From assembly GCA_035272265.1 (NCBI GenBank), contig DATEQV010000517.1:1-16850 (forward strand): 16,850 bases of DNA. Direction: 5' to 3'. The translations under genes were made by a program, and so were the position numbers. Below are positions 7,280 to 16,850 of this stretch, piece after piece; within the stretch, counting starts at the first letter, position 1, and each line of letters opens with the position of its first letter. The notes beneath the pieces were generated by a model. That model was not told where the DNA came from, ran no database searches, and saw only the letters and a list, made by a program, of their open reading frames with translations. This DNA is from Acidisphaera sp035272265 (lineage in GTDB: Bacteria; Pseudomonadota; Alphaproteobacteria; Acetobacterales; Acetobacteraceae).

Positions 7280-8368
7280 TCACCACGTTCCGGCAAACGC
7301 ATCCTGAACATCGTGCGGGCTGGTCACTCCGTTCGCGATCAGAAGCTGGCAGAGCACGCGAGCCTTCTGCGGATTGAGGTCGAGGGCGACCGCGAACCCG
7401 AGCTTGTCGTCGTCGACCTCTACGTTGCGGTTGACGAAGCCGGAGCCGGTCCTGCTCGCCCGGACAACGATGACCCCCTGCTTCACGGCGTTCGCCAGCG
7501 CGTCGATTGCCGCTTGCGATCCGTTCCCGTCACCCACGCCCGCCAGCACCAGCCCTTTGGCACCGCCTTTGACCGCGTCGTCGATCAGTGCGGCGTCCAT
7601 GTTCGCGTGGGCGTAGATGATGTCGACGCGCGGAAGCGGCGGGGCGGCGGGCAGCGCATAGGGCGGCCGCGCCGCGGCGACGACGGGCATGGCGAAGCGA
7701 ATGCTTGCCGGGTCCACGTAGCCCACTGGTCCGCCGTCCGGTGAGGTGAACGTCTGCACCGACGTGGTGTTGGTCTTGGTGACCAGACGCGCACCGTGGA
7801 TCGTGTCGTTGAGCACGACCAGGACGCCGTGCCCGCGTGCGCGCGGTGACGCCGCGACCTCGACCGCTTCGTACAGGTTCCCAGGTCCGTCCGCACTGAC
7901 CGCCGTGGAGGGCCGCATCGATCCGACCAGCACCACCGGCTTATCGGGGCTCAGCACAAGGCTTAGGAAGAAAGCGGTCTCTTCCATTGTATCGGTGCCG
8001 TGGGTGATCACGACGCCGTCGGCTTCGCTCTTGCCGAAAATCTCTTTGATCCGCTTGGCGAGGTCGAACCAGACCTTGTCGTTCATGTCCTGCGAACCGA
8101 TCGACGAAATCTGTTCGACGGACACGGTGGCCAGATGATCGAGACCGGGCACCGCGGCCACCAGATCGGCGCCGCTGAGCTTGCCGGCCTGATACCCGAT
8201 CGCCGAGCGGTTCGACGCCTGGCCCGCAATCGTTCCCCCGGTGGTGAGGACGATGATGTGCGGCAACGTGGCGGTACTCGTAGCTTGTTGCGCCCATGTC
8301 GGCGTGTGAAACAAGCTGATCTGCAGAAGCAATATGACGGCGATGGCAGCGACGGATTTTCTTGTCAC
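7280..8368 (-). CDS. ansB: Type II (periplasmic) L-asparaginase
   Basis: This 362-residue enzyme hydrolyses L-asparagine (often with some glutaminase activity) to aspartate and ammonia. Residues 1 to about 27 are a signal peptide (MTRK, a hydrophobic core, then a cut near TWAQ), placing it in the periplasm. All catalytic residues of the family are seen: T46 in TTGGTIAG, Y59, T125-D126 in THGTDTMEET, and K198 in VTKTNTT. SMRPSTAVSADGPGNLYEAV and the C-terminal LNPQKARVL are also typical. The start is GTG at 8368 with GGGAGGG only 4 bases upstream. A palindrome, GTCACGTGAC, overlaps the start codon. The gene follows ilvA on the same strand after 166 bases but probably has its own control region, where two 16-bp repeats lie. 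Confidence 0.93.
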   Translation of the reverse strand: MTRKSVAAIAVILLLQISLFHTPTWAQQATSTATLPHIIVLTTGGTIAGQASNRSAIGYQAGKLSGADLVAAVPGLDHLATVSVEQISSIGSQDMNDKVWFDLAKRIKEIFGKSEADGVVITHGTDTMEETAFFLSLVLSPDKPVVLVGSMRPSTAVSADGPGNLYEAVEVAASPRARGHGVLVVLNDTIHGARLVTKTNTTSVQTFTSPDGGPVGYVDPASIRFAMPVVAAARPPYALPAAPPLPRVDIIYAHANMDAALIDDAVKGGAKGLVLAGVGDGNGSQAAIDALANAVKQGVIVVRASRTGSGFVNRNVEVDDDKLGFAVALDLNPQKARVLCQLLIANGVTSPHDVQDAFAGTW

Positions 8369-8407
8369 GTGACCCTCCCGGTCCAGCCAGTGCGGTCCGT
8401 TTTTTCA

Positions 8408-8444
8408 GGTGACTGCGCACATCTTTGCGGTGACTGCGCGCATC
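8408..8444. repeat. Two near-identical 16-bp direct repeats with 21-bp period upstream of the asparaginase gene
   Basis: GGTGACTGCGCACATC at 8408-8423 and GGTGACTGCGCGCATC at 8429-8444 differ at one base. Their starts are 21 bases apart, two turns of the helix, so both would face the same side of the DNA. They lie 40-76 bases upstream of the asparaginase GTG, just downstream of a possible -10 (GATAAT, minus strand, 8466-8461, with only a poor -35). The layout suggests a pair of regulator sites. The regulator is unknown. Confidence 0.5.
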
Positions 8445-8534
8445 GCGATCTGGCCGGCGCATTATCGCTCAAGGGCGCACGGTTTCCAGCGCCATCAGGT
8501 GCGGCGTAGAAACACGACGCGGCAGCGTGGCGCG

Positions 8535-9734
8535 TTAGATTACGCGGACGACGTAGGACCCCGACAGGTTTTGCACGATCGCGTCGGCGTGCATACGGTC
8601 GCGCGCCTCGACCATCACCTCCAGCTCCGCCGCCTGCACCGACGCGGCGGCGAACAGACGCTGGTGCGACACTTCGATGATGTTGCCGCCCTCGGCGCCG
8701 ATCTTGCCGGCGATGTCGGCCAGCACGCCCGGCCGGTCGGGGATCTGCATGTGCAGCCGCAGCAGCCGCCCGTCGCGCAGCAGGTTGCGCAGCAGCACGT
8801 TCGACAGGATGCGCGCGTCGATGTTGCCGCCGCACACCGGAATGCCCACCCGCTTGCCGCGGAACGTCCCTGGATGCGCGAGCAGCGCCGCCACGCCGGC
8901 CGCGCCCGCCCCCTCGGCGACCACCTTCGCGCCCTCTGCCAGCAGCCCGATGGCTTCCTCGATCGTCTGCTCCGGCACCAGCACGACCTTGCGCACCAGT
9001 TCGCGGATCACCGCCAGCGGCGCCTGGCCGATGTCGCGCACCGCGATACCCTCGGCGATGGTCGGCCCGCCGACCTCGATCGGCTGCCCCGCCAGCACCT
9101 GCGCGAACGCGCCGTACGTCTCGACCTCCACGCCGTAAACCGCGATGCCGGGCGCCAGCCCCGCCGCGGCCACCGCGCAGCCGGCGAGCGCGCCGCCGCC
9201 GCCGGTCGCGACGATCAGCGCGTCGAGTGCGACCGGCGCGTCCTCGATCAGCTCCAGGGCCATCGTGCCCTGGCCCGCCATCACCGCGGGATCGTCGTAG
9301 GGATGCACGAACACGCGCCCCTGCGCCGTCGCCAGCGCGTGCGCGTGTGCGGCGGACTCGGCCAGCGTCTCGCCGTGCAGCACCACCTCGGCGCCCCAGG
9401 CGGCCGTGCGCACCACCTTGGTCGCCGGCGTGTGCACCGGCATGACGATCACCGCGCTGATCCCGTACAGGTGCGCCATGCGCGCGACGGCCTGCGCGTG
9501 GTTGCCGGCCGACATGGCGATCACGCCCGCGCGCCGTTCCTCGCTCGTCAGCAGCGCGAGCCGGTTCGCCGCCCCGCGTTCCTTGAAAGCCCCGGTGGCC
9601 TGCAGATTGTCGAGCTTCAGCCAGACCTGCGCGCCGGTCGCCCGCGACACCGCGTCCGAATAGATGGTCGGCGTTCGCAAGACATGGCCCGAGATGCGCG
9701 CCTGCGCCGCCCGGATGTCGTCAAACGCGATCAT
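8535..9734 (-). CDS. ilvA: Threonine ammonia-lyase (threonine dehydratase), PLP-dependent, with C-terminal ACT domain
   Basis: This 399-residue cytoplasmic enzyme turns L-threonine into 2-oxobutanoate and ammonia, the first step towards isoleucine. Residues about 1-315 are the fold II PLP domain: K51 in TGAFKERGA is the cofactor lysine, SAGNHAQ holds the substrate and cofactor, and TGGGGALAG binds the phosphate. Residues about 325-399 form one ACT domain, beginning LLRLHMQIPDRPGVLADIAGKIG. This size matches the shorter IlvA/TdcB type with a single regulatory ACT domain, so feedback control by an amino acid is likely. A serine or hydroxyaspartate dehydratase activity cannot be excluded. The start lies 10 bases after the greA stop, so greA and ilvA are probably cotranscribed. 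Confidence 0.93.
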   Translation of the reverse strand: MIAFDDIRAAQARISGHVLRTPTIYSDAVSRATGAQVWLKLDNLQATGAFKERGAANRLALLTSEERRAGVIAMSAGNHAQAVARMAHLYGISAVIVMPVHTPATKVVRTAAWGAEVVLHGETLAESAAHAHALATAQGRVFVHPYDDPAVMAGQGTMALELIEDAPVALDALIVATGGGGALAGCAVAAAGLAPGIAVYGVEVETYGAFAQVLAGQPIEVGGPTIAEGIAVRDIGQAPLAVIRELVRKVVLVPEQTIEEAIGLLAEGAKVVAEGAGAAGVAALLAHPGTFRGKRVGIPVCGGNIDARILSNVLLRNLLRDGRLLRLHMQIPDRPGVLADIAGKIGAEGGNIIEVSHQRLFAAASVQAAELEVMVEARDRMHADAIVQNLSGSYVVRVI

Positions 9735-9744
9735 GCGTTCGGGC

Positions 9745-10224
9745 TCAGTTCCCGCCGAACCGGATGCCCAGGATCTCGTAGCTGCGGTCGCCGCCCGGCG
9801 CGGGAACGGCGATGGTGTCGCCGACCTTCTTGCCGATCAGCGCCTTGGCCAGCGGCGAGGAGATCGACAGCCGGCCGCTTTTGATGTCGGCCTCGTGCAC
9901 GCCGACGATCTGGTACTCGGCTTCCTTCTCCGTCTCCTCGTCGACCAGCTTGACGTGGGCGCCGAACTTCACGTGGTCGCCCGACAGCATCGACGGGTCG
10001 ATCACCTCGGCCGAGGAGACGATCTCCTCCAGCTCCGCGATGCGGCCCTCGATGAACGACTGCCGCTCGCGCGCGGCGTGGTATTCGGCGTTCTCCGAGA
10101 GGTCGCCGTGGGTGCGCGCCTCGGCGATCTGGCGGATGATGGACGGCCGCTCCTCCGCCTTCAGGTGCCGCAACTCGTCTTCCAGGCGCTGCAGGCCGGG
10201 GCCGGTCATCGGAAACTTCTGCAC
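9745..10224 (-). CDS. greA: Transcription elongation factor GreA
   Basis: This 159-residue protein has the normal GreA length. It enters the secondary channel of RNA polymerase and stimulates cleavage of backtracked transcripts. Residues about 1-75 form the coiled coil, with the tip acidic motif in ARTHGDLSENAEYHAARERQ (D41 and E44 by count). Residues about 80-159 form the FKBP-like C-terminal domain, including ISSPLAKALIGKKVGD. The start is GTG at 10224, chosen because the residues MQKFPMT align with the usual MEKxPMT beginning; the ATG five codons later is the alternative. The ribosome site is weak. The gene follows carB after 122 bases, the common carB-greA order, and precedes ilvA by 10 bases. 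Confidence 0.96.
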   Translation of the reverse strand: MQKFPMTGPGLQRLEDELRHLKAEERPSIIRQIAEARTHGDLSENAEYHAARERQSFIEGRIAELEEIVSSAEVIDPSMLSGDHVKFGAHVKLVDEETEKEAEYQIVGVHEADIKSGRLSISSPLAKALIGKKVGDTIAVPAPGGDRSYEILGIRFGGN

Positions 10225-10248
10225 GCTCGTCAGGTCCTCAAGTCCAGA

Positions 10249-10265
10249 CGCCGGGATCCCCGGCG
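10249..10265 (-). terminator. Short G+C hairpin between carB and greA
   Basis: CGCCGGG at 10249-10255 pairs perfectly with CCCGGCG at 10259-10265 around a three-base loop. It lies 82 bases past the carB stop and 24 bases upstream of the greA start. It lacks a T run, so it may lower read-through or shape the greA leader rather than end transcription. No promoter for greA was recognised in the 122-base gap. Confidence 0.25.
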
Positions 10266-10346
10266 AGATCGATACGAAGGGGCCGAAACGCGACCGCCGC
10301 GGCCCGGGTTGCCCCCGTTCTCTGGGGCCTCCCGCCGCGACGGAAT

Positions 10347-13589
<3,243 letters not shown>

Positions 13590-13591
13590 GC

Positions 13592-14791
13592 TCAGTCCGT
13601 TGTTGCATCTCTATCGAAGGTCGGCATCGTGCGGCGGAGGAACTCGTCAAAGAGCGGCACCGTAAACGCCGTATCGCCGTAATGCGGGCTGTAGATCATG
13701 CCTTTCCCGATCAGGTCCTGCCGGCGCCGGCCGGCCGAGAAGACCTTGACGCCGAGTCGAGCCGCTATGTCGCCAGAGCGATGCGGACCGGGGCCAAGAT
13801 CCGCCATCGCCCGCATGTAGCGTTTCTCGCCAGGCGTCAGGCGGTCGAAACGTGCACGAAAGAAGTTCTGGTCCAGGTCACGGAGCGCATTGACCGTCGC
13901 CGCATCGACATCCGCATTCGTGATGATGTTATCCGCAGCAACGTTCCACGCCTGATATCCCCAAGTCTGGAGGAAGTAGGGATATGCCCGGGTTACGTCG
14001 ATCACGGCCTCGACCGCCGCGGTGTCCCAGGTGACTGATTCGTTCGTCGCCGGCGCCACAAGCGCCTTCTCCGCGTCGGGTCGGCTAAGCGCATCGATCG
14101 CCGGAAAGCCAAAGAGCCGCTCGGCATATGTCTTCGAATCTGCGGCCAAGCCAACGATCTGCGGCAGCCCGGCGCCGAACAGCACGATCGGCAACGCCTC
14201 CTGGACAACCTGATGCACGCTCATGATGAGCGCACCGAGCTCAGGTTCTGTCAGATACTGCATCTCGTCGATCAGGATCGCGATCGGGACGTCGCGCGAC
14301 TTCGCGGCGGAACCGACCGCAGTCAGCAAGTCGGGCAGATCAATTTCGAGCTGTCCCGTATCGGCAACCCCGGTTTCAGGTGCGATGCTCAACCCGAGGT
14401 CGACGCCGTCATAGGAGAGCTTCACGGCAGACGTGAAACTCTTGAAGACGCGAAGGGCGCGCTTGACCGCCGCACTCACAGCGCCGAGCCGGTCCAGGTC
14501 GAGGAGCACCTGACGAAGCTTCGGAACAAGAAGGTCGGGGAGACGCTTGCCCTCTGGTGCCTCGATGAACACGACGCGATAGCCCGTCTCGCGTGCAATG
14601 TCCGCGATTCGCCGTAGGAGTACCGTCTTTCCCACCCCGCGCAGGCCGACAGCGATCATGCTCTTGGCGAAGCGCCCGCCTCTGGTGCGCGCCAGCGCGA
14701 CCCGAGCTGTCTCCAGCTCGAAGTCACGGCCAGCCAGTTCCGGCGGCTGCGATCCGGCGCCAGGCGCACAGGGATTCCGGTTGGGGTCCAT
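13592..14791 (-). CDS. AAA-type P-loop ATPase with C-terminal winged helix, inserted between carA and carB
   Basis: This 399-residue, probably cytoplasmic protein resembles the stand-alone Orc1/Cdc6-like (AAA_16, archaeal-type) ATPases. Walker A is GLRGVGKT at 49-56, Walker B is AILIDE at 171-176, and LFGAGLPQIVGL near 204-215 fits sensor 1. YPYFLQTWGYQAWN near 270-283 belongs to the lid. Residues about 315-390 look like a winged helix (LTPGEKRYMRAMADLG, GDIAARLGV, LIGKGMIYSPHYGDTAFTVPLF), so DNA binding is plausible. Its role is not known to me. G+C is lower than its neighbours (13921-13980 is 31 of 60, against 43 of 60 at 12061-12120 in carB), which suggests transfer. It has no good ribosome site. 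An imperfect inverted repeat adjoins its start, and its stop is 2 bases from the carB start. Confidence 0.85.
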   Translation of the reverse strand: MDPNRNPCAPGAGSQPPELAGRDFELETARVALARTRGGRFAKSMIAVGLRGVGKTVLLRRIADIARETGYRVVFIEAPEGKRLPDLLVPKLRQVLLDLDRLGAVSAAVKRALRVFKSFTSAVKLSYDGVDLGLSIAPETGVADTGQLEIDLPDLLTAVGSAAKSRDVPIAILIDEMQYLTEPELGALIMSVHQVVQEALPIVLFGAGLPQIVGLAADSKTYAERLFGFPAIDALSRPDAEKALVAPATNESVTWDTAAVEAVIDVTRAYPYFLQTWGYQAWNVAADNIITNADVDAATVNALRDLDQNFFRARFDRLTPGEKRYMRAMADLGPGPHRSGDIAARLGVKVFSAGRRRQDLIGKGMIYSPHYGDTAFTVPLFDEFLRRTMPTFDRDATTD

Positions 14792-14798
14792 TTATGCG

Positions 14799-14844
14799 AA
14801 GTTTCCGGAGTTATGCCGTGCTTTACGCATAACTTTGGAAACTC
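14799..14844. repeat. Imperfect 18-bp inverted repeat at the carA 3' end, possible recombination site
   Basis: The arm at 14799-14816 (AAGTTTCCGGAGTTATGC) and the complement of the arm at 14827-14844 match at 15 of 18 positions, around a 10-base spacer. The right arm runs into the carA stop codon and the left arm begins 8 bases from the ATPase start. TTATGC also occurs at 14792-14797, just outside the left arm. Two imperfect arms around a short spacer at a gene's 3' end are what a tyrosine-recombinase site often looks like. The segment is A+T-richer than its surroundings. A terminator or operator is the alternative. No second copy is seen near the carB start. Confidence 0.6.
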
Positions 14845-16189
14845 AGCCCAACATCGCGGTGAACCGCCCGAACAGATGCCGGCTGTCGCTCGGGCCGGGA
14901 CTCGCCTCGGGGTGATACTGCACGCTGAACACCGGGCGGCCGTCGACCGCGATGCCCTCGTTGGACCCGTCGAACAGCGACACATGCGTCACCCGCACGC
15001 CCGCCGGCAGCGTCGTTTCGTCCACCGCGAAGCCGTGGTTCTGGCTGGTGATCTCCACGCGCGCGGTCGCCAGCTCCTTCACCGGTTGGTTCGCGCCCCG
15101 ATGCCCGCGCGCCATCTTGTAGGTCCGTGCCCCCAGCGCCAGCGCCAGCAGTTGATGACCGAGGCAGATGCCGAACAGCGGCTTGCCCGCCTCCAGCACG
15201 CCGCGGATCGCCGGCACCGCGTACTCGCCGGTCGCCGCCGGATCGCCCGGGCCGTTCGACAGGAACACGCCGTCCGGTGCGTGCCGCAGGATGTCCTCGG
15301 CCGAGGCGGTCGCCGGCACCACCGTCACCCGGCAGCCGGCGGCGGCGAGGCAGCGCAGGATGTTGCGCTTGGCCCCGTAATCGACGGCAACGACGTGGCG
15401 CCGCGGCTCCGTCAGCCGTCCCGTGCCCGCCGGCCAGGCCCAGACCGTCTCGTCCCAGGTGTAGCTCTGCGTGCACGACACGGTTCGCGCCAGGTCCATG
15501 CCTTCCAGCCCCGGCCACGCCTTCGCCTGCGCGACGAGGGCGGACATGTCGAACCGCCGGTCCTCCGGATACGCCAGCACGCCGGTCGGCGCGCCGCCGT
15601 CGCGCAGCCGCACGGTCAGCGCGCGGGTGTCCACCCCGGCGATTCCGGCGATGCCCTGCGCGCGCAGCCACGCATGCAGATGGCCGGTCGCGCGCCAGCT
15701 CGACGGCTCGGTGACGTCCTGCTTCACCACCAGCCCGCGGGCAGCGACGGTCGCCGCCTCGATGTCGGTCGGGTTGGTGCCGACGTTGCCGATATGCGGG
15801 AAGGTGAAGGTGATGATCTGGCCGGCGTAGCTCGGGTCGGTCAGCGTCTCCTGGTAGCCGGTCATGCCGGTGTTGAAGCAGACCTCGCCGACCGGCGCGG
15901 GCGATCCGGTATGGGCGCCGAACCCGCGGCCCCAGAACACCGCGCCATCGGCCAGCACCAGCGCCGCCGTGGCCCCCTCAGGGGGCCCGTCGCCGCGCTC
16001 CGACTCGCCGGTCGCGGAGAAGTCGGCGAACCCCACGCGTCCGCCGGCGATCATCCCCGGCCAGTGCCGCGAGGGGATCGCGCCCGCCTGCCGCCACTTG
16101 CGCACCGCCTCGGTACCGACGCCGGCCAGCCGCGCGGTGGCCTCCTGGCCGCCCAACCGGTCTATGATCTCGTCAACGCTCAGCGGCAT
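14843..16189 (-). CDS. carA: Carbamoyl-phosphate synthase small subunit with N-terminal helix-turn-helix extension
   Basis: CarA is the glutamine amidotransferase subunit that feeds ammonia to CarB. Residues about 73-448 are standard CarA: GEVCFNTGMTGYQETLTDPSY and PHIGNVGTN in the N-terminal domain, then a class I amidotransferase with FGICLGHQ (C342 nucleophile), NHGFAVDE and QYHPEASPGP (H426, E428). The first 50 residues are extra compared with E. coli CarA: SVDEIIDRLGGQEATARLAG, then GTEAVRKWRQAGAIP, resembles a small Cro/YdaS-like helix-turn-helix. I recall that such a domain is named carph-isopro in some alphaproteobacterial CarA proteins. The start at 16189 keeps it; a later start near residue 46 would give a conventional CarA. 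The ribosome site is poor. The ATPase gene, not carB, follows. Confidence 0.96.
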   Translation of the reverse strand: MPLSVDEIIDRLGGQEATARLAGVGTEAVRKWRQAGAIPSRHWPGMIAGGRVGFADFSATGESERGDGPPEGATAALVLADGAVFWGRGFGAHTGSPAPVGEVCFNTGMTGYQETLTDPSYAGQIITFTFPHIGNVGTNPTDIEAATVAARGLVVKQDVTEPSSWRATGHLHAWLRAQGIAGIAGVDTRALTVRLRDGGAPTGVLAYPEDRRFDMSALVAQAKAWPGLEGMDLARTVSCTQSYTWDETVWAWPAGTGRLTEPRRHVVAVDYGAKRNILRCLAAAGCRVTVVPATASAEDILRHAPDGVFLSNGPGDPAATGEYAVPAIRGVLEAGKPLFGICLGHQLLALALGARTYKMARGHRGANQPVKELATARVEITSQNHGFAVDETTLPAGVRVTHVSLFDGSNEGIAVDGRPVFSVQYHPEASPGPSDSRHLFGRFTAMLG

Positions 16190-16203
16190 AGCGGGAACGC
16201 CCT

Positions 16204-16249
16204 GGGAAGTTTCTTCCCGCCAATATAGAGCAGGAGACGTCTATGGGAA
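16204..16249 (-). promoter_or_regulatory. Candidate carA promoter and leader palindrome
   Basis: On the minus strand TTCCCA (16249-16244) and TATATT (16227-16222) are 16 bases apart and resemble -35 and -10 boxes, placing the start of carA RNA near 16215. A perfect inverted repeat, GGGAAG-AAA-CTTCCC (16218-16204), covers that point and lies 15 bases before the carA ATG. It could be an operator or a leader hairpin. The -35 box falls inside the start of the divergent GFA gene, so the two genes would be closely coordinated. Confidence 0.35.
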
Positions 16250-16716
16250 CCGAATTACCAGCCGCCGAGGCGCAGGTCTGGTCCGGCGGCTGCCAGTGCG
16301 GCGCGGTCCGCTTCCGCGTGCATGGCCAGCCCGCCAAGGTCGAGCTGTGCCACTGTCGGATGTGCCAGAAGGCGATGGCCGGCCCATTCTTCGCCTACGT
16401 CACGGCGGCGCCGGCGGCGGTGCAATGGACCCGAGGCGAGCCCGCCTACTGGCGCAGCTCGGCGATCGCGCGCCGGGCCTTCTGCGCCGCCTGCGGCACG
16501 CCGCTCGGCTGGGTGTCGGACGAGACCGGCGACTGGGACCTGTCGCTGGGGGCCTTCGACAACGCGGCCGCCCTGACGCCCACCGCCCATCTCGGCGTGG
16601 AATCGCGGCTGCCCTGGGTGATGCGACTCGGGGTAGAACACTGGCCGGAGCGGCTGACGCGCCCCGCGCCGGAGACGGTGCGGTCGCGCCAGCACCCCGA
16701 TCACGACACCCCCTAG
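16243..16716 (+). CDS. GFA family zinc-binding protein (glutathione-dependent formaldehyde-activating-like)
   Basis: This 157-residue protein carries the full cysteine pattern of the GFA/Mss4-like fold: C17-x-C19, C36-x-C38-x2-C41 and C81-x2-C84-G, which bind zinc. PFFAYVTAAP and FCAACGTPLGW are typical of family members related to the S-(hydroxymethyl)glutathione synthase Gfa. Many paralogues have no proven formaldehyde role, so the reaction is left open. AGGAG at 16232-16236 sets the ATG at 16243. The gene is divergent from carA across 53 bases. It ends 4 bases before the left inverted repeat of the MITE-like segment, so its native downstream region has been replaced or is short. Confidence 0.88.
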   Translation: MGTELPAAEAQVWSGGCQCGAVRFRVHGQPAKVELCHCRMCQKAMAGPFFAYVTAAPAAVQWTRGEPAYWRSSAIARRAFCAACGTPLGWVSDETGDWDLSLGAFDNAAALTPTAHLGVESRLPWVMRLGVEHWPERLTRPAPETVRSRQHPDHDTP

Positions 16717-16720
16717 CAGC

Positions 16721-16850
16721 CTGTCGGAGTTAGCAGTTTTGCGGATGAATATGTCGCCAACGGCCACCGGCGGATTCTCTTGTTGTGCAGAACCGCGAAG
16801 TATCGAAAGAAATCTCCGATTTGTTCGTGGTTTGTGCTTAACTCCGACAG
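16721..16850. mobile_element. MITE-like segment with perfect 12-bp terminal inverted repeats
   Basis: CTGTCGGAGTTA at 16721-16732 is exactly mirrored by TAACTCCGACAG at 16839-16850, and just inside both ends a GC-containing trinucleotide follows (GCA on the left, AGC on the right). The 110 bases from 16741 are 51% G+C (56 of 110), far below the neighbouring genes. No open frame of note lies inside. It may be a miniature transposable element, a fossil of a longer insertion sequence, or the edge of one. The right end coincides with the window end, so target duplication cannot be checked. Confidence 0.5.

Noticed and set aside
8409..9884. A 491-codon plus-strand frame opposite ilvA and greA
   Set aside because: It is antisense to two well-supported genes with catalytic motifs.
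14813..16228. A 471-codon plus-strand frame opposite carA
   Set aside because: It is antisense to a secure carA gene, has Arg/His/Gly-rich composition and no domain.
16255..16767. A 170-codon minus-strand frame opposite the GFA gene and entering the MITE-like segment
   Set aside because: The plus strand has the full zinc cysteine set and a good ribosome site. The reverse frame has neither.

Overview
This is a G+C-rich chromosomal window. Coding regions are around 70% G+C with almost all third positions G or C. It looks alphaproteobacterial, most like the Rhodospirillales/Acetobacterales: carB is followed by greA, CarA carries an extra N-terminal helix-turn-helix segment, and there is a LivK-type binding protein and an ACS-family transporter. 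The lineage is an inference from gene content. No rRNA, tRNA, CRISPR array or transposase gene was seen.

Left part (1-6000): a catabolic and regulatory block. An AraC-type regulator (cut by the window start) is divergent from an orphan periplasmic branched-chain-amino-acid-type binding protein, which ends in a clean intrinsic terminator. Next comes a divergent pair, an ACS-family MFS permease and D-glucarate dehydratase (gudD). Together they look like an uptake-plus-first-step module for glucarate or a related sugar acid. A TetR-type regulator converges on gudD.

Middle (6000-8400): a small, apparently frameshifted plus-strand gene, a Crp/Fnr-type regulator, and a secreted type II asparaginase. 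Two near-identical 16-bp repeats with a 21-bp period lie upstream of the asparaginase.

Right part (8535-16189, all minus strand): a housekeeping run in transcription order carA - AAA ATPase - carB - greA - threonine ammonia-lyase. CarA and CarB are the two subunits of carbamoyl-phosphate synthetase (arginine and pyrimidine synthesis). The odd feature is a lower-G+C P-loop ATPase gene lying exactly between carA and carB. Its upstream edge is an imperfect 18-bp inverted repeat resembling a site-specific recombination site, which overlaps the carA stop codon. Its stop codon is 2 bases from the carB start.

Far right (16243-16850): a GFA-family zinc protein divergent from carA, then a 130-bp, 51% G+C segment bounded by perfect 12-bp inverted repeats (MITE-like), which ends exactly at the window end. 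Its termini share the octamer TAACTCCG with the site beside carA, suggesting that related mobile DNA has touched both places.

The best candidate for something new is the carA/ATPase/carB arrangement with its flanking repeat, followed by the HTH-CarA fusion with a palindrome in its leader.
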